A DNA stretch of 64,000 bases from Acidiphilium sp. C61 (lineage in GTDB: Bacteria > Pseudomonadota > Alphaproteobacteria > Acetobacterales > Acetobacteraceae). The DNA lies in NCBI RefSeq assembly GCF_902712915.1, contig NZ_CACTIA010000005.1, positions 2,516,501 to 2,580,500 on the forward strand, written 5' to 3'. Shown here piece after piece: positions 32,972 through 40,839 of this stretch. The notes under the pieces are model-generated. The model was not told the DNA's origin, ran no database searches, and was given only the letters and a program-made list of their open reading frames with translations. Both the position numbers and the translations under genes were made by a program. Within the stretch, counting starts at the first letter, position 1, and every line of letters begins with the position of its first letter.

Positions 32972-33639
32972 GGCGCGTGGCGCGCGCCGAACAGCGCCGA
33001 GCCGACGCGCACCTCGGTCGCCCCGCAGGCGATCGCGGTCTCGAAATCATCGGACATGCCGATCGAGCGCACCGCCAGCCCGTGCGTGTCGGCCATGGCG
33101 ACGAGGGTGCGGAAATGCGGCGCGGGGTCGTCGCCGAGCGGCGGAATCGCCATCAGCCCGTGCAGGCGCTCGCCGAACCGGGCGCGCATCGCGCGGATGA
33201 AACCATCCGCCTCGGCCATGCTCACCCCGGCCTTCTGCGGTTCGTCGCCGACATTCACCTGCACCAGCAGCCGCGGCATCCGCCCGGCGCGCTCGGCGGC
33301 CGCCGCCAGCGCATCGGCGAGTTTCGGCCGGTCGAGCGAATCGATGCAGTCGAACAAGTCCACCGCCTCGCGCGCCTTGTTGGTCTGCAACGGCCCGATC
33401 AGGTGCAGCGCGAGGCCCGGATGCGCCGGGCGCAGCAGCGGGAACTTCGCCGCCGCCTCCTGCACCCGGTTCTCGCCGAACACGCGTTGCCCGGCGCCGA
33501 GCGCCGCCTCGACCGTCGCGACCGGCTTGGTTTTCGACACCGCGATGAGCGTGACCGCGCGTCCCTGTGCGGCCGTGGCGATTCGCGCGCGGAGGGCATC
33601 GAGGGCGGGCCTGATCGTGTCGGGGCTGAATTCGCTCAT
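32965..33639 (-). CDS. YggS/PLPBP family pyridoxal-phosphate homeostasis protein
   Basis: A 224-aa alanine-racemase-fold protein that binds PLP and buffers it. The PLP lysine lies in LIAVSKTKP; other landmarks are FGENRVQEA, HLIGPLQTNKA, LLVQVNVGDEPQKAG, SIGMSDDFETAIACGATEVRVGSALFG. I chose ATG 33639; the frame is open upstream over the divergent gene but that part is not YggS-like. Its ATG and that of the divergent ThiE-like gene share the palindrome CATG. Confidence 0.92.
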   Translation of the reverse strand: MSEFSPDTIRPALDALRARIATAAQGRAVTLIAVSKTKPVATVEAALGAGQRVFGENRVQEAAAKFPLLRPAHPGLALHLIGPLQTNKAREAVDLFDCIDSLDRPKLADALAAAAERAGRMPRLLVQVNVGDEPQKAGVSMAEADGFIRAMRARFGERLHGLMAIPPLGDDPAPHFRTLVAMADTHGLAVRSIGMSDDFETAIACGATEVRVGSALFGARHAPQ

Positions 33640-34234
33640 GGATGAACAACTGATCGCGGCGGCGCGGGCGGTCAAGCGCCGCCGCCGCACAAGCCACCCG
33701 ACGCTGTGGCTGTTCACCGATCCCGCTCGGCTGCCCGATCCGCTGGCGGCGATCGCGGTGCTGCCGCCCGGCCTGTCCGGCGTGGTGCTGCGCGACGAGG
33801 TCTCGGTGGCGCGCGCCGCCGCCATCGCCCGGCTGTGCCGCGCGCGGCGGATCGCGCTGGTGGTCGCCGGCGCGCCGCACCTCGCCGCGGCGCTGCATGC
33901 CGGGCTGCATCTGCGTCGCGGCGCCCATCTCGGCTGCGCCCACCTCACCCGTGGCTGGATCACCGCCTCCGCGCATGGCCGGGCGGAACTCGTCCGCGCC
34001 CGCCGCGCCGGCGCGGACCTCGTGTTTCTCTCGCCCGCCTTCCCGACCGTGAGCCATCCCGGCGCGCCCGCCCTGGGGCCGGTGCGCTGGGCGGCGCTCG
34101 CGCGCGGGGCAGGGCTGCCGGTCATCGCGCTGGGCGGCGTGCGGGGGCGCCGGCTGCGCGCGCTCGGCCGATCCTGCGCCGGCGCCGCCGCAATCGGAGC
34201 GCTGGCCATTCAGCGCCATACACTGTGTCCTTGA
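33638..34234 (+). CDS. Thiamine-phosphate synthase-like protein (ThiE/TenI family)
   Basis: A 198-aa TIM-barrel protein. LWLFTDPARL, GAHLGCAHL, DLVFLSPAFPTVSHPGAPALGP and PVIALGGV follow the ThiE/TenI order. The classic GQED of active ThiE reads GCAH, so this may be a TenI-like or divergent member rather than a true synthase. The start at 33638 overlaps the YggS start on the other strand. There is no visible TPP riboswitch. A later internal start cannot be excluded. Confidence 0.75.
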   Translation: MDEQLIAAARAVKRRRRTSHPTLWLFTDPARLPDPLAAIAVLPPGLSGVVLRDEVSVARAAAIARLCRARRIALVVAGAPHLAAALHAGLHLRRGAHLGCAHLTRGWITASAHGRAELVRARRAGADLVFLSPAFPTVSHPGAPALGPVRWAALARGAGLPVIALGGVRGRRLRALGRSCAGAAAIGALAIQRHTLCP

Positions 34235-34403
34235 TACAACAGCGCATCTAAATAGCCCGCAAGCCGTCCCACGCATGTTGCTTCCTGAGACTGAAATGCC
34301 TTTTATCCGCTTGTCCGCTGCCCGGCCGCGATTGGTCGCCTTTCCGATACGGCGCAGGCAGCGCAGGATTCACGCCGGTTCGGCCGGCACAATGGAGGTT
34401 TGA

Positions 34404-35678
34404 ATGCGCAAGTATCTTCTGGCGTCTGCCGCGTCGCTCGGCTTGATGGTCGCGGCGTCCGGCGCCGCCCACGCCCAGGCTGCCAAGGCTCCGGCCCCGG
34501 GCTCGATCCATGTCTACCTCAACGGCCTGATCAACGACCAGATCAACATGATCGGCGCGTCCGGCGACAGCGTCCAGGGCGGCACCAAGCTGAACCCGAT
34601 CGGCATGTCCGGCTTCATCCGCCTGTATCCGGGCTTCGACGGCACCACCGAGAATGGCGTGCAGTACGGTGCGCATATCGAGCTGCGCACGGCCTACAGC
34701 AGCGCCGGCGTCGGCATTGCCGAGAATAGCGCCAGCGGCAGCCTGACCGGCGTCGCGATCCGCCGCGCCTTCGCCTATATTGGCACGCCGCAGACCGGTT
34801 TCGTCCGCTTCGGCCAGACCGATGGCATCTGGTGGCTGCTCTCCACCGGCGAATACTACAATTTCGGTGACGGCAACCTGTGGAACTCCGATGGTGGCGT
34901 CGGCGCCGCTGTCCCCTCGCCGGACGCTCCCTCGGGCCTCTTCACCTCGACCGGCGCGCTCTACACCACCAACAAGATCGTCTACATCTCGCCGAAGATC
35001 GCGGGCTTCCAGGCCGGCTTCGACTATGAGCCGAACTCGAACGGCTTCAAGCAGGGCGAGGCTTGCGCCATTGGCAGCACCACCTGCGCCACGCTGGCGA
35101 GCGCTCCGGGCGGTGCGGGCAATGCCCGTCGCAAGAACACCGTCACCGGCGGCATCGAATATTCCGGCGAGTTCAACGGCGTTGGCGTGACGCTGGCCTA
35201 TGACTACCTGCACGCCGCGCCGATCGGCAACAGCACCGGCGCCAACGTGTACAAGTCGATGGGCATCAACGAGCTGTCCGGCCAGGTCAAGTATGCCGGC
35301 TTCACCCTCGGCGTGAATGCGAAGGCTGGCCAGGTCAACAGCGGCCTGCACTTCCTGATGCCCGGCCAGCGCGACCTGACCTTCTATGAAGTGACCGGCA
35401 TCTACGACATGGGCCCCTACACGGTCGGTGCCTACTACTTCAACAACCAGTCGGCTGGCGCTTACACGCTCGGCTCCGGCATCGGCCGCACCGAGACCGA
35501 CTATGGTGTTGCGGTTGGCGCCAACTACGCCCTCAGCAAGAACCTCGGCCTGTATGCGACCTACCTCTATGGTCACCGTCACCAGGCGAACTACAGCTTC
35601 GCGTCGAACAGCGCGACGAACCTGAAGAACAACGTGCAGTCCCAGGCGATCAGCCTCGGCGCCGCTCTGAAGTGGTAA
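34404..35678 (+). CDS. Outer membrane porin
   Basis: A 424-aa general porin: signal peptide ending AHAQ (1-25), then alternating beta-strand segments with SGFIRLYPGFDG, YGAHIELRTAYSS, RRAFAYIGTPQTGFVRFGQTDG and a C-terminal VQSQAISLGAALKW. Codon choice is noticeably biased, with long runs of synonymous preferred codons, as in highly expressed genes. GGAGG at 34392 serves the ATG. A strong terminator follows at 35703. The 170-nt upstream region probably holds its promoter but I cannot fix one. Confidence 0.9.
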   Translation: MRKYLLASAASLGLMVAASGAAHAQAAKAPAPGSIHVYLNGLINDQINMIGASGDSVQGGTKLNPIGMSGFIRLYPGFDGTTENGVQYGAHIELRTAYSSAGVGIAENSASGSLTGVAIRRAFAYIGTPQTGFVRFGQTDGIWWLLSTGEYYNFGDGNLWNSDGGVGAAVPSPDAPSGLFTSTGALYTTNKIVYISPKIAGFQAGFDYEPNSNGFKQGEACAIGSTTCATLASAPGGAGNARRKNTVTGGIEYSGEFNGVGVTLAYDYLHAAPIGNSTGANVYKSMGINELSGQVKYAGFTLGVNAKAGQVNSGLHFLMPGQRDLTFYEVTGIYDMGPYTVGAYYFNNQSAGAYTLGSGIGRTETDYGVAVGANYALSKNLGLYATYLYGHRHQANYSFASNSATNLKNNVQSQAISLGAALKW

Positions 35679-35702
35679 TCTGACCCGCAAGGTGTTCAGA
35701 TG

Positions 35703-35735
35703 GGGCGGCGGAGCGATCCGCCGCCCTTTTCTTTT
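35703..35735 (+). terminator. Rho-independent terminator of the porin gene
   Basis: GGGCGGCGGA-gcga-TCCGCCGCCC forms a perfect 10-bp stem followed by TTTTCTTTT. Confidence 0.9.
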
Positions 35736-35862
35736 GGCGGCCTTCACGGCTGCACCTGTTTGCCGGCCCTCACGGCCGCACCCGTTTGGCGGCCTTCGCG
35801 GCCGCACCCGTTTGGCGGCCTTCACGGCCGCACGTTTGGCGGCCTTCGCGGCCGCGCGGCCC
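35733..35862. repeat. Tandem 26-bp repeat of small hairpins, about five units
   Basis: Units of the form TTTGGCGGCCTTCACGGCCG plus CACCCG start at 35733, 35759, 35785, 35811 and 35835. Each holds a GCGGCC/GGCCGC stem around a 5-nt loop (TTCAC or TTCGC), with loop substitutions between units. They lie between the porin terminator and the DUF3576 gene and have no spacers of CRISPR type. Confidence 0.85.
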
Positions 35863-35952
35863 TTGGCGCGGTCGCGTCGCAGGGTTAAAGACCATCGTTG
35901 CCGGCCGGATCCTCCGGTCCGAACTGCGGAGACGAATGTGCGCTTTCCAGAC

Positions 35953-36489
35953 ATGACCTGCCCGAACCATTTCCCGCGGACCGCCCTGAAGCTCGCGGCG
36001 CTCGCCTCCGCCCTCGCGCTCGTGGCGTGCAGCAACGCGCAGCAGCCGAACCTGCCGAGCATGCAGTCCTACCGGGTGCCCCAGGCAATGGCATCGAGCG
36101 GCAATGGCGGCGGCATCGGCTCGCTGTTCAGCCTCGGCGGCAAGAGCCAGGCCGGGCAGACCGGCGTCGCCGTCAACGCCTATCTCTGGCGCGCCTCGCT
36201 CGACACGCTGAGCTTCATGCCGCTCGCCTCGGCCGATCCCTTCGCCGGCGTCATCATCTCCGACTGGTATTCCCCGCCCGGCACGACCGACCATCGCTTC
36301 AAGGTCACCGCCTATGTGCTCGGCACCACGCTCGCCGCCAACAACCTCCGGGTCTCGGTGTTCGAGCAGGGCCGCAGCGGCGGCGCCTGGGTCGACCAGC
36401 CGGTTGATCCCGCGGTCGCCAGCGGCATCGAGGACCGCATCCTCGCCCGCGCCGCCCAGCTCAAGGCCGCGGGACAGCTGAACGGCTGA
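35953..36489 (+). CDS. DUF3576 lipoprotein
   Basis: A 178-aa predicted lipoprotein: an N-terminal signal with lipobox ALVAC (Cys about residue 21), then AVNAYLWRASLDTLSFMPLASADPFAG and VIISDWYSP, the DUF3576 core. Function unknown; it is commonly encoded beside leuS in alphaproteobacteria, as here with three bases between. ATG 35953 gives a normal signal; an upstream GTG at 35938 is possible. Confidence 0.85.
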   Translation: MTCPNHFPRTALKLAALASALALVACSNAQQPNLPSMQSYRVPQAMASSGNGGGIGSLFSLGGKSQAGQTGVAVNAYLWRASLDTLSFMPLASADPFAGVIISDWYSPPGTTDHRFKVTAYVLGTTLAANNLRVSVFEQGRSGGAWVDQPVDPAVASGIEDRILARAAQLKAAGQLNG

Positions 36490-36492
36490 TCC

Positions 36493-39087
36493 ATGGACCA
36501 GACCACGCACGATTCCGGCGCCTATGATTTTTCCGCCGCCGAGGCACGCTGGCAGGCCGAATGGGACGCGCGGGCCTGCTTCGCCACCGCCGACATCCCC
36601 GCCGGCGGCCGGCGCAAATGCTACGTGCTCGAGATGTTCCCCTACCCCTCGGGCAAGATCCACATGGGCCATGTCCGCAATTACGCGATCGGCGACGTGA
36701 TCGCCCGCGCCCGCCGCGCCCAGGGCTATGACGTTCTCCACCCGATGGGCTGGGACGCGTTCGGCCTGCCGGCCGAGAACGCGGCGCGCGAGCGCAATGT
36801 CGATCCCGCGAAATGGACCCGCGACAACATCGCGGCGATGAAGACCGACCTCAAGCGCGTCGGCCTCTCGGTCGACTGGTCGCGCGAATTCGCCACCTGC
36901 GATCCCGAATATTACGGCCACCAGCAGAAGCTCTTCCTCGATCTCTTTCGCGCCGGCCTCGCCTATCGCCGCGAATCGGCGGTGAACTGGGACCCGGTCG
37001 ACATGACCGTGCTGGCCAATGAACAGGTGATCGACGGGCGGGGCTGGAAATCCGGCGCGCTGGTGGAAAAGCGCAAGCTCCGCCAGTGGTTCTTCCGCAT
37101 TACCGATTTCGCCGACGACCTGCTCGCCGGGCTCGACACGCTGGAGAACTGGCCTGAGCGCGTGCGCACCATGCAGCGCAACTGGATCGGCCGGTCCGAA
37201 GGCGCCGAATTCTCGATCCGCCTGACGGAACCCTGCGCCGGGATCGACAGCGTGCCGGTCTACTCCACCCGGCCGGACACGCTGTTCGGCATGAGCTTCG
37301 TCGCCCTCGCGCCGGACCATCCGCTCGCCGCCGCCATCGCCGCGACCAATCAGCAGGCCGCCGCCTTCATCGCCGCCTGCCAGAGTGCCGGCACCTCCGA
37401 GGCCGCGATCGAGGCGGCCGAGAAGCGCGGCTTCGACACCGGGCTGCGCGTCGTCCACCCCTTCGACCCGTCGCGCACCCACCCGGTCTGGATCGCCAAT
37501 TTCGTGCTGATGGACTACGGCACGGGTGCGATTTTCGGCTGCCCGGCGCATGACCAGCGCGACCTCGATTTCGCCCGCAAATACGGGCTCGACGTCACCG
37601 TCGTCGTCGCGCCCAAGGACGATCCCGGCCTCGCGGTGGGCGATGTCGCCTTCACCGGCGATGGCCTGATCGTCAATTCCGGCTTCCTCGATGGTCTCGC
37701 CGTCGCGGCGGCGAAATCCCGCGCCATCGCCGAGCTTGAGGCGCGCGGCGCCGGCAAGGGCGTGGTCAACTGGCGCCTGCGCGACTGGGGCGTCTCCCGC
37801 CAGCGCGCCTGGGGCTGCCCGATCCCGGTGATCCATTGCGAGGTCTGCGGCACCGTTCCCGTGCCGGAGAAGGATCTGCCGGTGCGCCTGCCGGAAGACC
37901 TCCCGTTCGACCGGCCGGGCAACGCGCTCGACCATCACCCGAGCTGGAAACACGTCGCCTGCCCGCAATGCGGCGCCGCCGCCCAGCGCGAGACCGACAC
38001 GTTCGACACGTTCGTCGATTCCTCGTGGTATTTCGCCCGCTTCTGCGCCCCCCGCGCCGCGGTGCCGGCGGACCCGGCGGCGACCTCGCACTGGATGCCG
38101 GTCGATCACTATATCGGCGGCATCGAGCACGCGATCCTGCACCTGCTCTACGCCCGCTTCTTCACCCGGGCGATGCACCGGCTCGGCCAGGTCGGCGTCG
38201 CCGAGCCCTTCGCCGGCCTGTTCACCCAGGGCATGCTCACGCATGAGAGCTACCGCACCGAAGACGGCAAGTGGCTCTACCCCGAGGAGGTGATCCGCCA
38301 CACCGATCACGCGACGACGCTCGATGGCCGCAAGGTGATCGTCGGCCCGATCGAGAAAATGTCGAAATCGAAGCGCAACACGGTCGATCCCTCGGCCGTC
38401 ATCGCCCGCTTCGGCGCCGACACCGCGCGCTGGTTCGTCCTGTCGGACAATCCGCCCGAGCGCGACGTGGAATGGACCGAGGCCGGCGCCCAGGGCGCGT
38501 TCCGCTATGTCCAGCGCCTCCATCGCCTCGCCCGCAGCGTCGCCGCCGACCGTGCGGACGAGGTGGCGCTGGAGCGCGCCGAGGGCGAGGCCCGCAAGCT
38601 GCGCCAGGCGACCCACCGCACCATCGCCGCGGTCACCGAGGCGATCGACGGCTTCGCCTTCAACGTCGCCATCGCCCGGCTCTACGAGCTGGCCAACGCC
38701 ATCGCCGAGTCCGAGGGCCGCACCGCCCCCGGCCTGCCGGCGGCGCGGCGCGAGGCGATGTCGGTGCTGATCCGCCTCGCCGCCCCGATCATCCCGCATG
38801 TCGCCGAAGAGGCGAACGCGCTGCTCGATCCCGCCTCCGGCCTCGTCGTCGACCAGCCCTGGCCGGTCGCCGACCCGGAGCTGCTCAAGCGGGATTCGAT
38901 CACGCTGGCGGTGCAGATCATGGGCAAGCTGCGCGGCACGATCGAGCTGCCGCCGGGCGCTGATGCCGAAACCGCCATCGCGGCGGCGCTGGCCGAGCCG
39001 CGCATCGCGCAACTGCTGGCGGGGGCGAATATCGTCAAGCGCATCCACGTCCCCGACCGGATCGTGAACTTTGTCGTCCGGCCCTGA
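36493..39087 (+). CDS. leuS: Leucyl-tRNA synthetase
   Basis: An 864-aa class I synthetase charging tRNA-Leu. The HIGH motif is [20 protein letters not shown] is EKMSKSKRN, and the editing (CP1) domain contains [21 protein letters not shown] zinc-like segment ([15 protein letters not shown]) is intact. Length is normal. The stop overlaps lptE by 17 nt. Confidence 0.98.
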   Translation: MDQTTHDSGAYDFSAAEARWQAEWDARACFATADIPAGGRRKCYVLEMFPYPSGKIHMGHVRNYAIGDVIARARRAQGYDVLHPMGWDAFGLPAENAARERNVDPAKWTRDNIAAMKTDLKRVGLSVDWSREFATCDPEYYGHQQKLFLDLFRAGLAYRRESAVNWDPVDMTVLANEQVIDGRGWKSGALVEKRKLRQWFFRITDFADDLLAGLDTLENWPERVRTMQRNWIGRSEGAEFSIRLTEPCAGIDSVPVYSTRPDTLFGMSFVALAPDHPLAAAIAATNQQAAAFIAACQSAGTSEAAIEAAEKRGFDTGLRVVHPFDPSRTHPVWIANFVLMDYGTGAIFGCPAHDQRDLDFARKYGLDVTVVVAPKDDPGLAVGDVAFTGDGLIVNSGFLDGLAVAAAKSRAIAELEARGAGKGVVNWRLRDWGVSRQRAWGCPIPVIHCEVCGTVPVPEKDLPVRLPEDLPFDRPGNALDHHPSWKHVACPQCGAAAQRETDTFDTFVDSSWYFARFCAPRAAVPADPAATSHWMPVDHYIGGIEHAILHLLYARFFTRAMHRLGQVGVAEPFAGLFTQGMLTHESYRTEDGKWLYPEEVIRHTDHATTLDGRKVIVGPIEKMSKSKRNTVDPSAVIARFGADTARWFVLSDNPPERDVEWTEAGAQGAFRYVQRLHRLARSVAADRADEVALERAEGEARKLRQATHRTIAAVTEAIDGFAFNVAIARLYELANAIAESEGRTAPGLPAARREAMSVLIRLAAPIIPHVAEEANALLDPASGLVVDQPWPVADPELLKRDSITLAVQIMGKLRGTIELPPGADAETAIAAALAEPRIAQLLAGANIVKRIHVPDRIVNFVVRP

Positions 39088-39598
39088 AGTCCTGGTCCTC
39101 GCCCTGGCGCTGCCGCTGGCGCTCGCCGGCTGCGGCTTCCGCCCGCTCTATGGCGGCGGCCCCGCCGGGGCCGCGGTCAGCGCCCAGCTCGACGAGGTCG
39201 ATGTCGGCCTCCTGCCGGACCGCCAGGGCCAGCTGCTGCGCCAGGCGCTGGAGGCCGATCTCCAGCGTGCCGGCGCGCCCGGCTTCTACCGTTACTACCT
39301 GAAGGTCAGCTATGGCGGCTGGGCCGGCCAGCCCCTCGGCCTCCAGCCCGACAGCTCGAATACCCGCGTCCGCTACATCGCCTCGGCGAGATGGGAGCTG
39401 ACCGCGGAGGGCAACCGCACCACGGTGATCGCCCGCGGCACCGCCGAGGCGATGGACGCGGCCAACATCATCGACAACCAGAACTTCGCCGCCACCCTCG
39501 ACCAGGGCGTGCTGCGCCACCATTTCGCCCAGCGCCTCGCCCGGCAGATCACCGCACAACTCGCCGCCTATTTCCGCAATCACCCCGACCGGGGCTAG
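39071..39598 (+). CDS. lptE: LPS-assembly lipoprotein LptE
   Basis: A 175-aa lipoprotein that plugs the LptD channel for lipopolysaccharide export. The signal ends in a lipobox (LALAGC), followed by GFRPLYG, a hallmark of Lpt[16 protein letters not shown] lies in the middle. It starts at TTG 39071 inside leuS (17-nt overlap). Followed five bases later by holA, a conserved order. Confidence 0.92.
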   Translation: MSSGPEVLVLALALPLALAGCGFRPLYGGGPAGAAVSAQLDEVDVGLLPDRQGQLLRQALEADLQRAGAPGFYRYYLKVSYGGWAGQPLGLQPDSSNTRVRYIASARWELTAEGNRTTVIARGTAEAMDAANIIDNQNFAATLDQGVLRHHFAQRLARQITAQLAAYFRNHPDRG

Positions 39599-39602
39599 CC
39601 GC

Positions 39603-40616
39603 TTGAAGATCGACGCCCGCAACGTCGAGCGGTTTCTCGCCGATCCCGGTGCGGCGCGCTTCGTCCTTGTCTATGGGCCCGACACCTCGCTCGTCGCCGA
39701 ACGGGCGCGGCGCCTTGCGAAGCGCGTCGCCGGCGCGCTCGACGATCCGTTCCGCCTTACCGAACTCGATGCCGACACCGCCGAGCGCCTGCCGGAAGAG
39801 GCGGCGGCGCAGGCCTTCGGCGGCGGCCGCCGCGTGGTGCTGCTGCGCGATGCGGCGGATCGTCAGGCTCCGGTCGTCGAGACGATGCTGGAGGGCAGGG
39901 GGGATGCGCTGGTGATCGGCATGGCGGCCGATCTCGCCGCTCGCTCGAAGCTGCGCACGCTCGCCGAAAAACACACCGAAGCCGCCGCCATCGCCTGCTA
40001 CCCGCCGGAGGGCGCGGCGCGCGGCCCGGCGCTGGAGGCGGCCCTGCGCGCCGCCGGGGTGGGCATCGGCCGCGAGGCGCTGGCGCTCGCCGCCAGCCGG
40101 CTCGGCGGCGAAACCGGCGCGCTGCGCGACGCCGCCGAGCGGCTCGCCCTCTATGCCGGGCCGGGCGGCGCGGTCGATCTCGCCGCGGTCGAGGCGGTGC
40201 TGGACGATCAGGGCTCCGCCTCGATGCAGGATGCGATCGATGCGGCGCTGGCCGGCAACATCGCCGCCGCCGACCATGCGATCGGCCTCGCCCTCGAAGA
40301 GGGGGCGGCGCCGGTCGCGGTGATGCGGGTGCTGCTGTCCGAGCTGGCGGCGCTGCGCCTCGTGGCCGATGCGGTCGGACGCGGCGCCAGCCCGCGCGAC
40401 GCCATCGCCGCCCGCCGCCCGCCGGTTTTTTTCAAGCGCCAGCCGGCCGCCCTGGCCGCCGCCGCACGGTGGCGCGAGCCCGCCATCATGGCCGCGATCG
40501 AGCGCGTGCTGCGCGCCGAGGCCGATTGCAAGCGCACCGGCGCGATGCCCGAGCTGATCGCCCGGCAGACCCTGCTCGGCCTCGCCCAGCGCGCCGCGCG
40601 CGGGTCGGCCTCCTGA
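39603..40616 (+). CDS. holA: DNA polymerase III delta subunit
   Basis: A 337-aa clamp-loader subunit. FVLVYGPDTSLVAERARRLA is the N-terminal start of the AAA-like domain; the typical KRTGAMPELIARQTLLGLA end is present (cited as landmarks). Starts at TTG 39603. Followed by repeat copy F. Confidence 0.92.
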   Translation: MKIDARNVERFLADPGAARFVLVYGPDTSLVAERARRLAKRVAGALDDPFRLTELDADTAERLPEEAAAQAFGGGRRVVLLRDAADRQAPVVETMLEGRGDALVIGMAADLAARSKLRTLAEKHTEAAAIACYPPEGAARGPALEAALRAAGVGIGREALALAASRLGGETGALRDAAERLALYAGPGGAVDLAAVEAVLDDQGSASMQDAIDAALAGNIAAADHAIGLALEEGAAPVAVMRVLLSELAALRLVADAVGRGASPRDAIAARRPPVFFKRQPAALAAAARWREPAIMAAIERVLRAEADCKRTGAMPELIARQTLLGLAQRAARGSAS

Positions 40617-40663
40617 TCCATCCCCTCTTTCCAGCCCGCGCCGGCGGGGCCATATCCAGCAAT

Positions 40664-40812
40664 AGCACTATCCGATCAGATGGCGTCGTCTGACCGGAAC
40701 GTGCTCTAGAGCATCATCGGATCAGATGGAATCATCTGATCGGATAAAGATGCTCTAATTATCAATAGGATAGAGTACGACATCCGATCCGGATGGATCG
40801 GAACGTGCTCTA
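40664..40812 (+). repeat. Mosaic palindromic repeat, copy F (three hairpins)
   Basis: Three hairpins in a row. The first (40664-40707) combines type-2 outer arms (TAGCAC/GTGCTCTA) with the type-1 core (CCGATCAGATG). It is joined through CTAG to a standard hairpin 1 (40708-40756), linker AATTATCAATAGGA and hairpin 2 (40772-40812). It occupies the holA-uvrA gap, directly upstream of the SOS box. Confidence 0.92.
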
Positions 40813-40824
40813 AGACAGATCGGG

Positions 40825-40839
40825 GTTCAGAGGCGGTTC
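40825..40839 (+). promoter_or_regulatory. LexA (SOS) box at the uvrA start
   Basis: GTTC-agaggcg-GTTC exactly matches the alphaproteobacterial LexA consensus GTTC-N7-GTTC. It ends one base before the uvrA ATG at 40840 and overlaps the ribosome site. Confidence 0.75.

Noticed and set aside
33600..33640. TPP riboswitch before the ThiE-like gene
   Set aside because: No space exists between the divergent starts and no THI-box-like motif is seen.
34235..34403. Porin promoter
   Set aside because: TTGATA/TAAATA and TTGTCC-type hexamers are present but with wrong spacing; no confident assignment can be made.
35733..35862. CRISPR-like array
   Set aside because: The units are directly tandem with no unique spacers and no cas genes are near. 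The same applies to 63711-63815 and 54859-54920.
35770..39048. A very long open frame antisense to leuS and its upstream gene
   Set aside because: High-GC codon bias keeps the opposite frame open; its translation is low-complexity (Arg, Gly, Ala, Asp rich) and leuS is unmistakable. The same holds for frames opposite the transketolase-like and PQQ genes.
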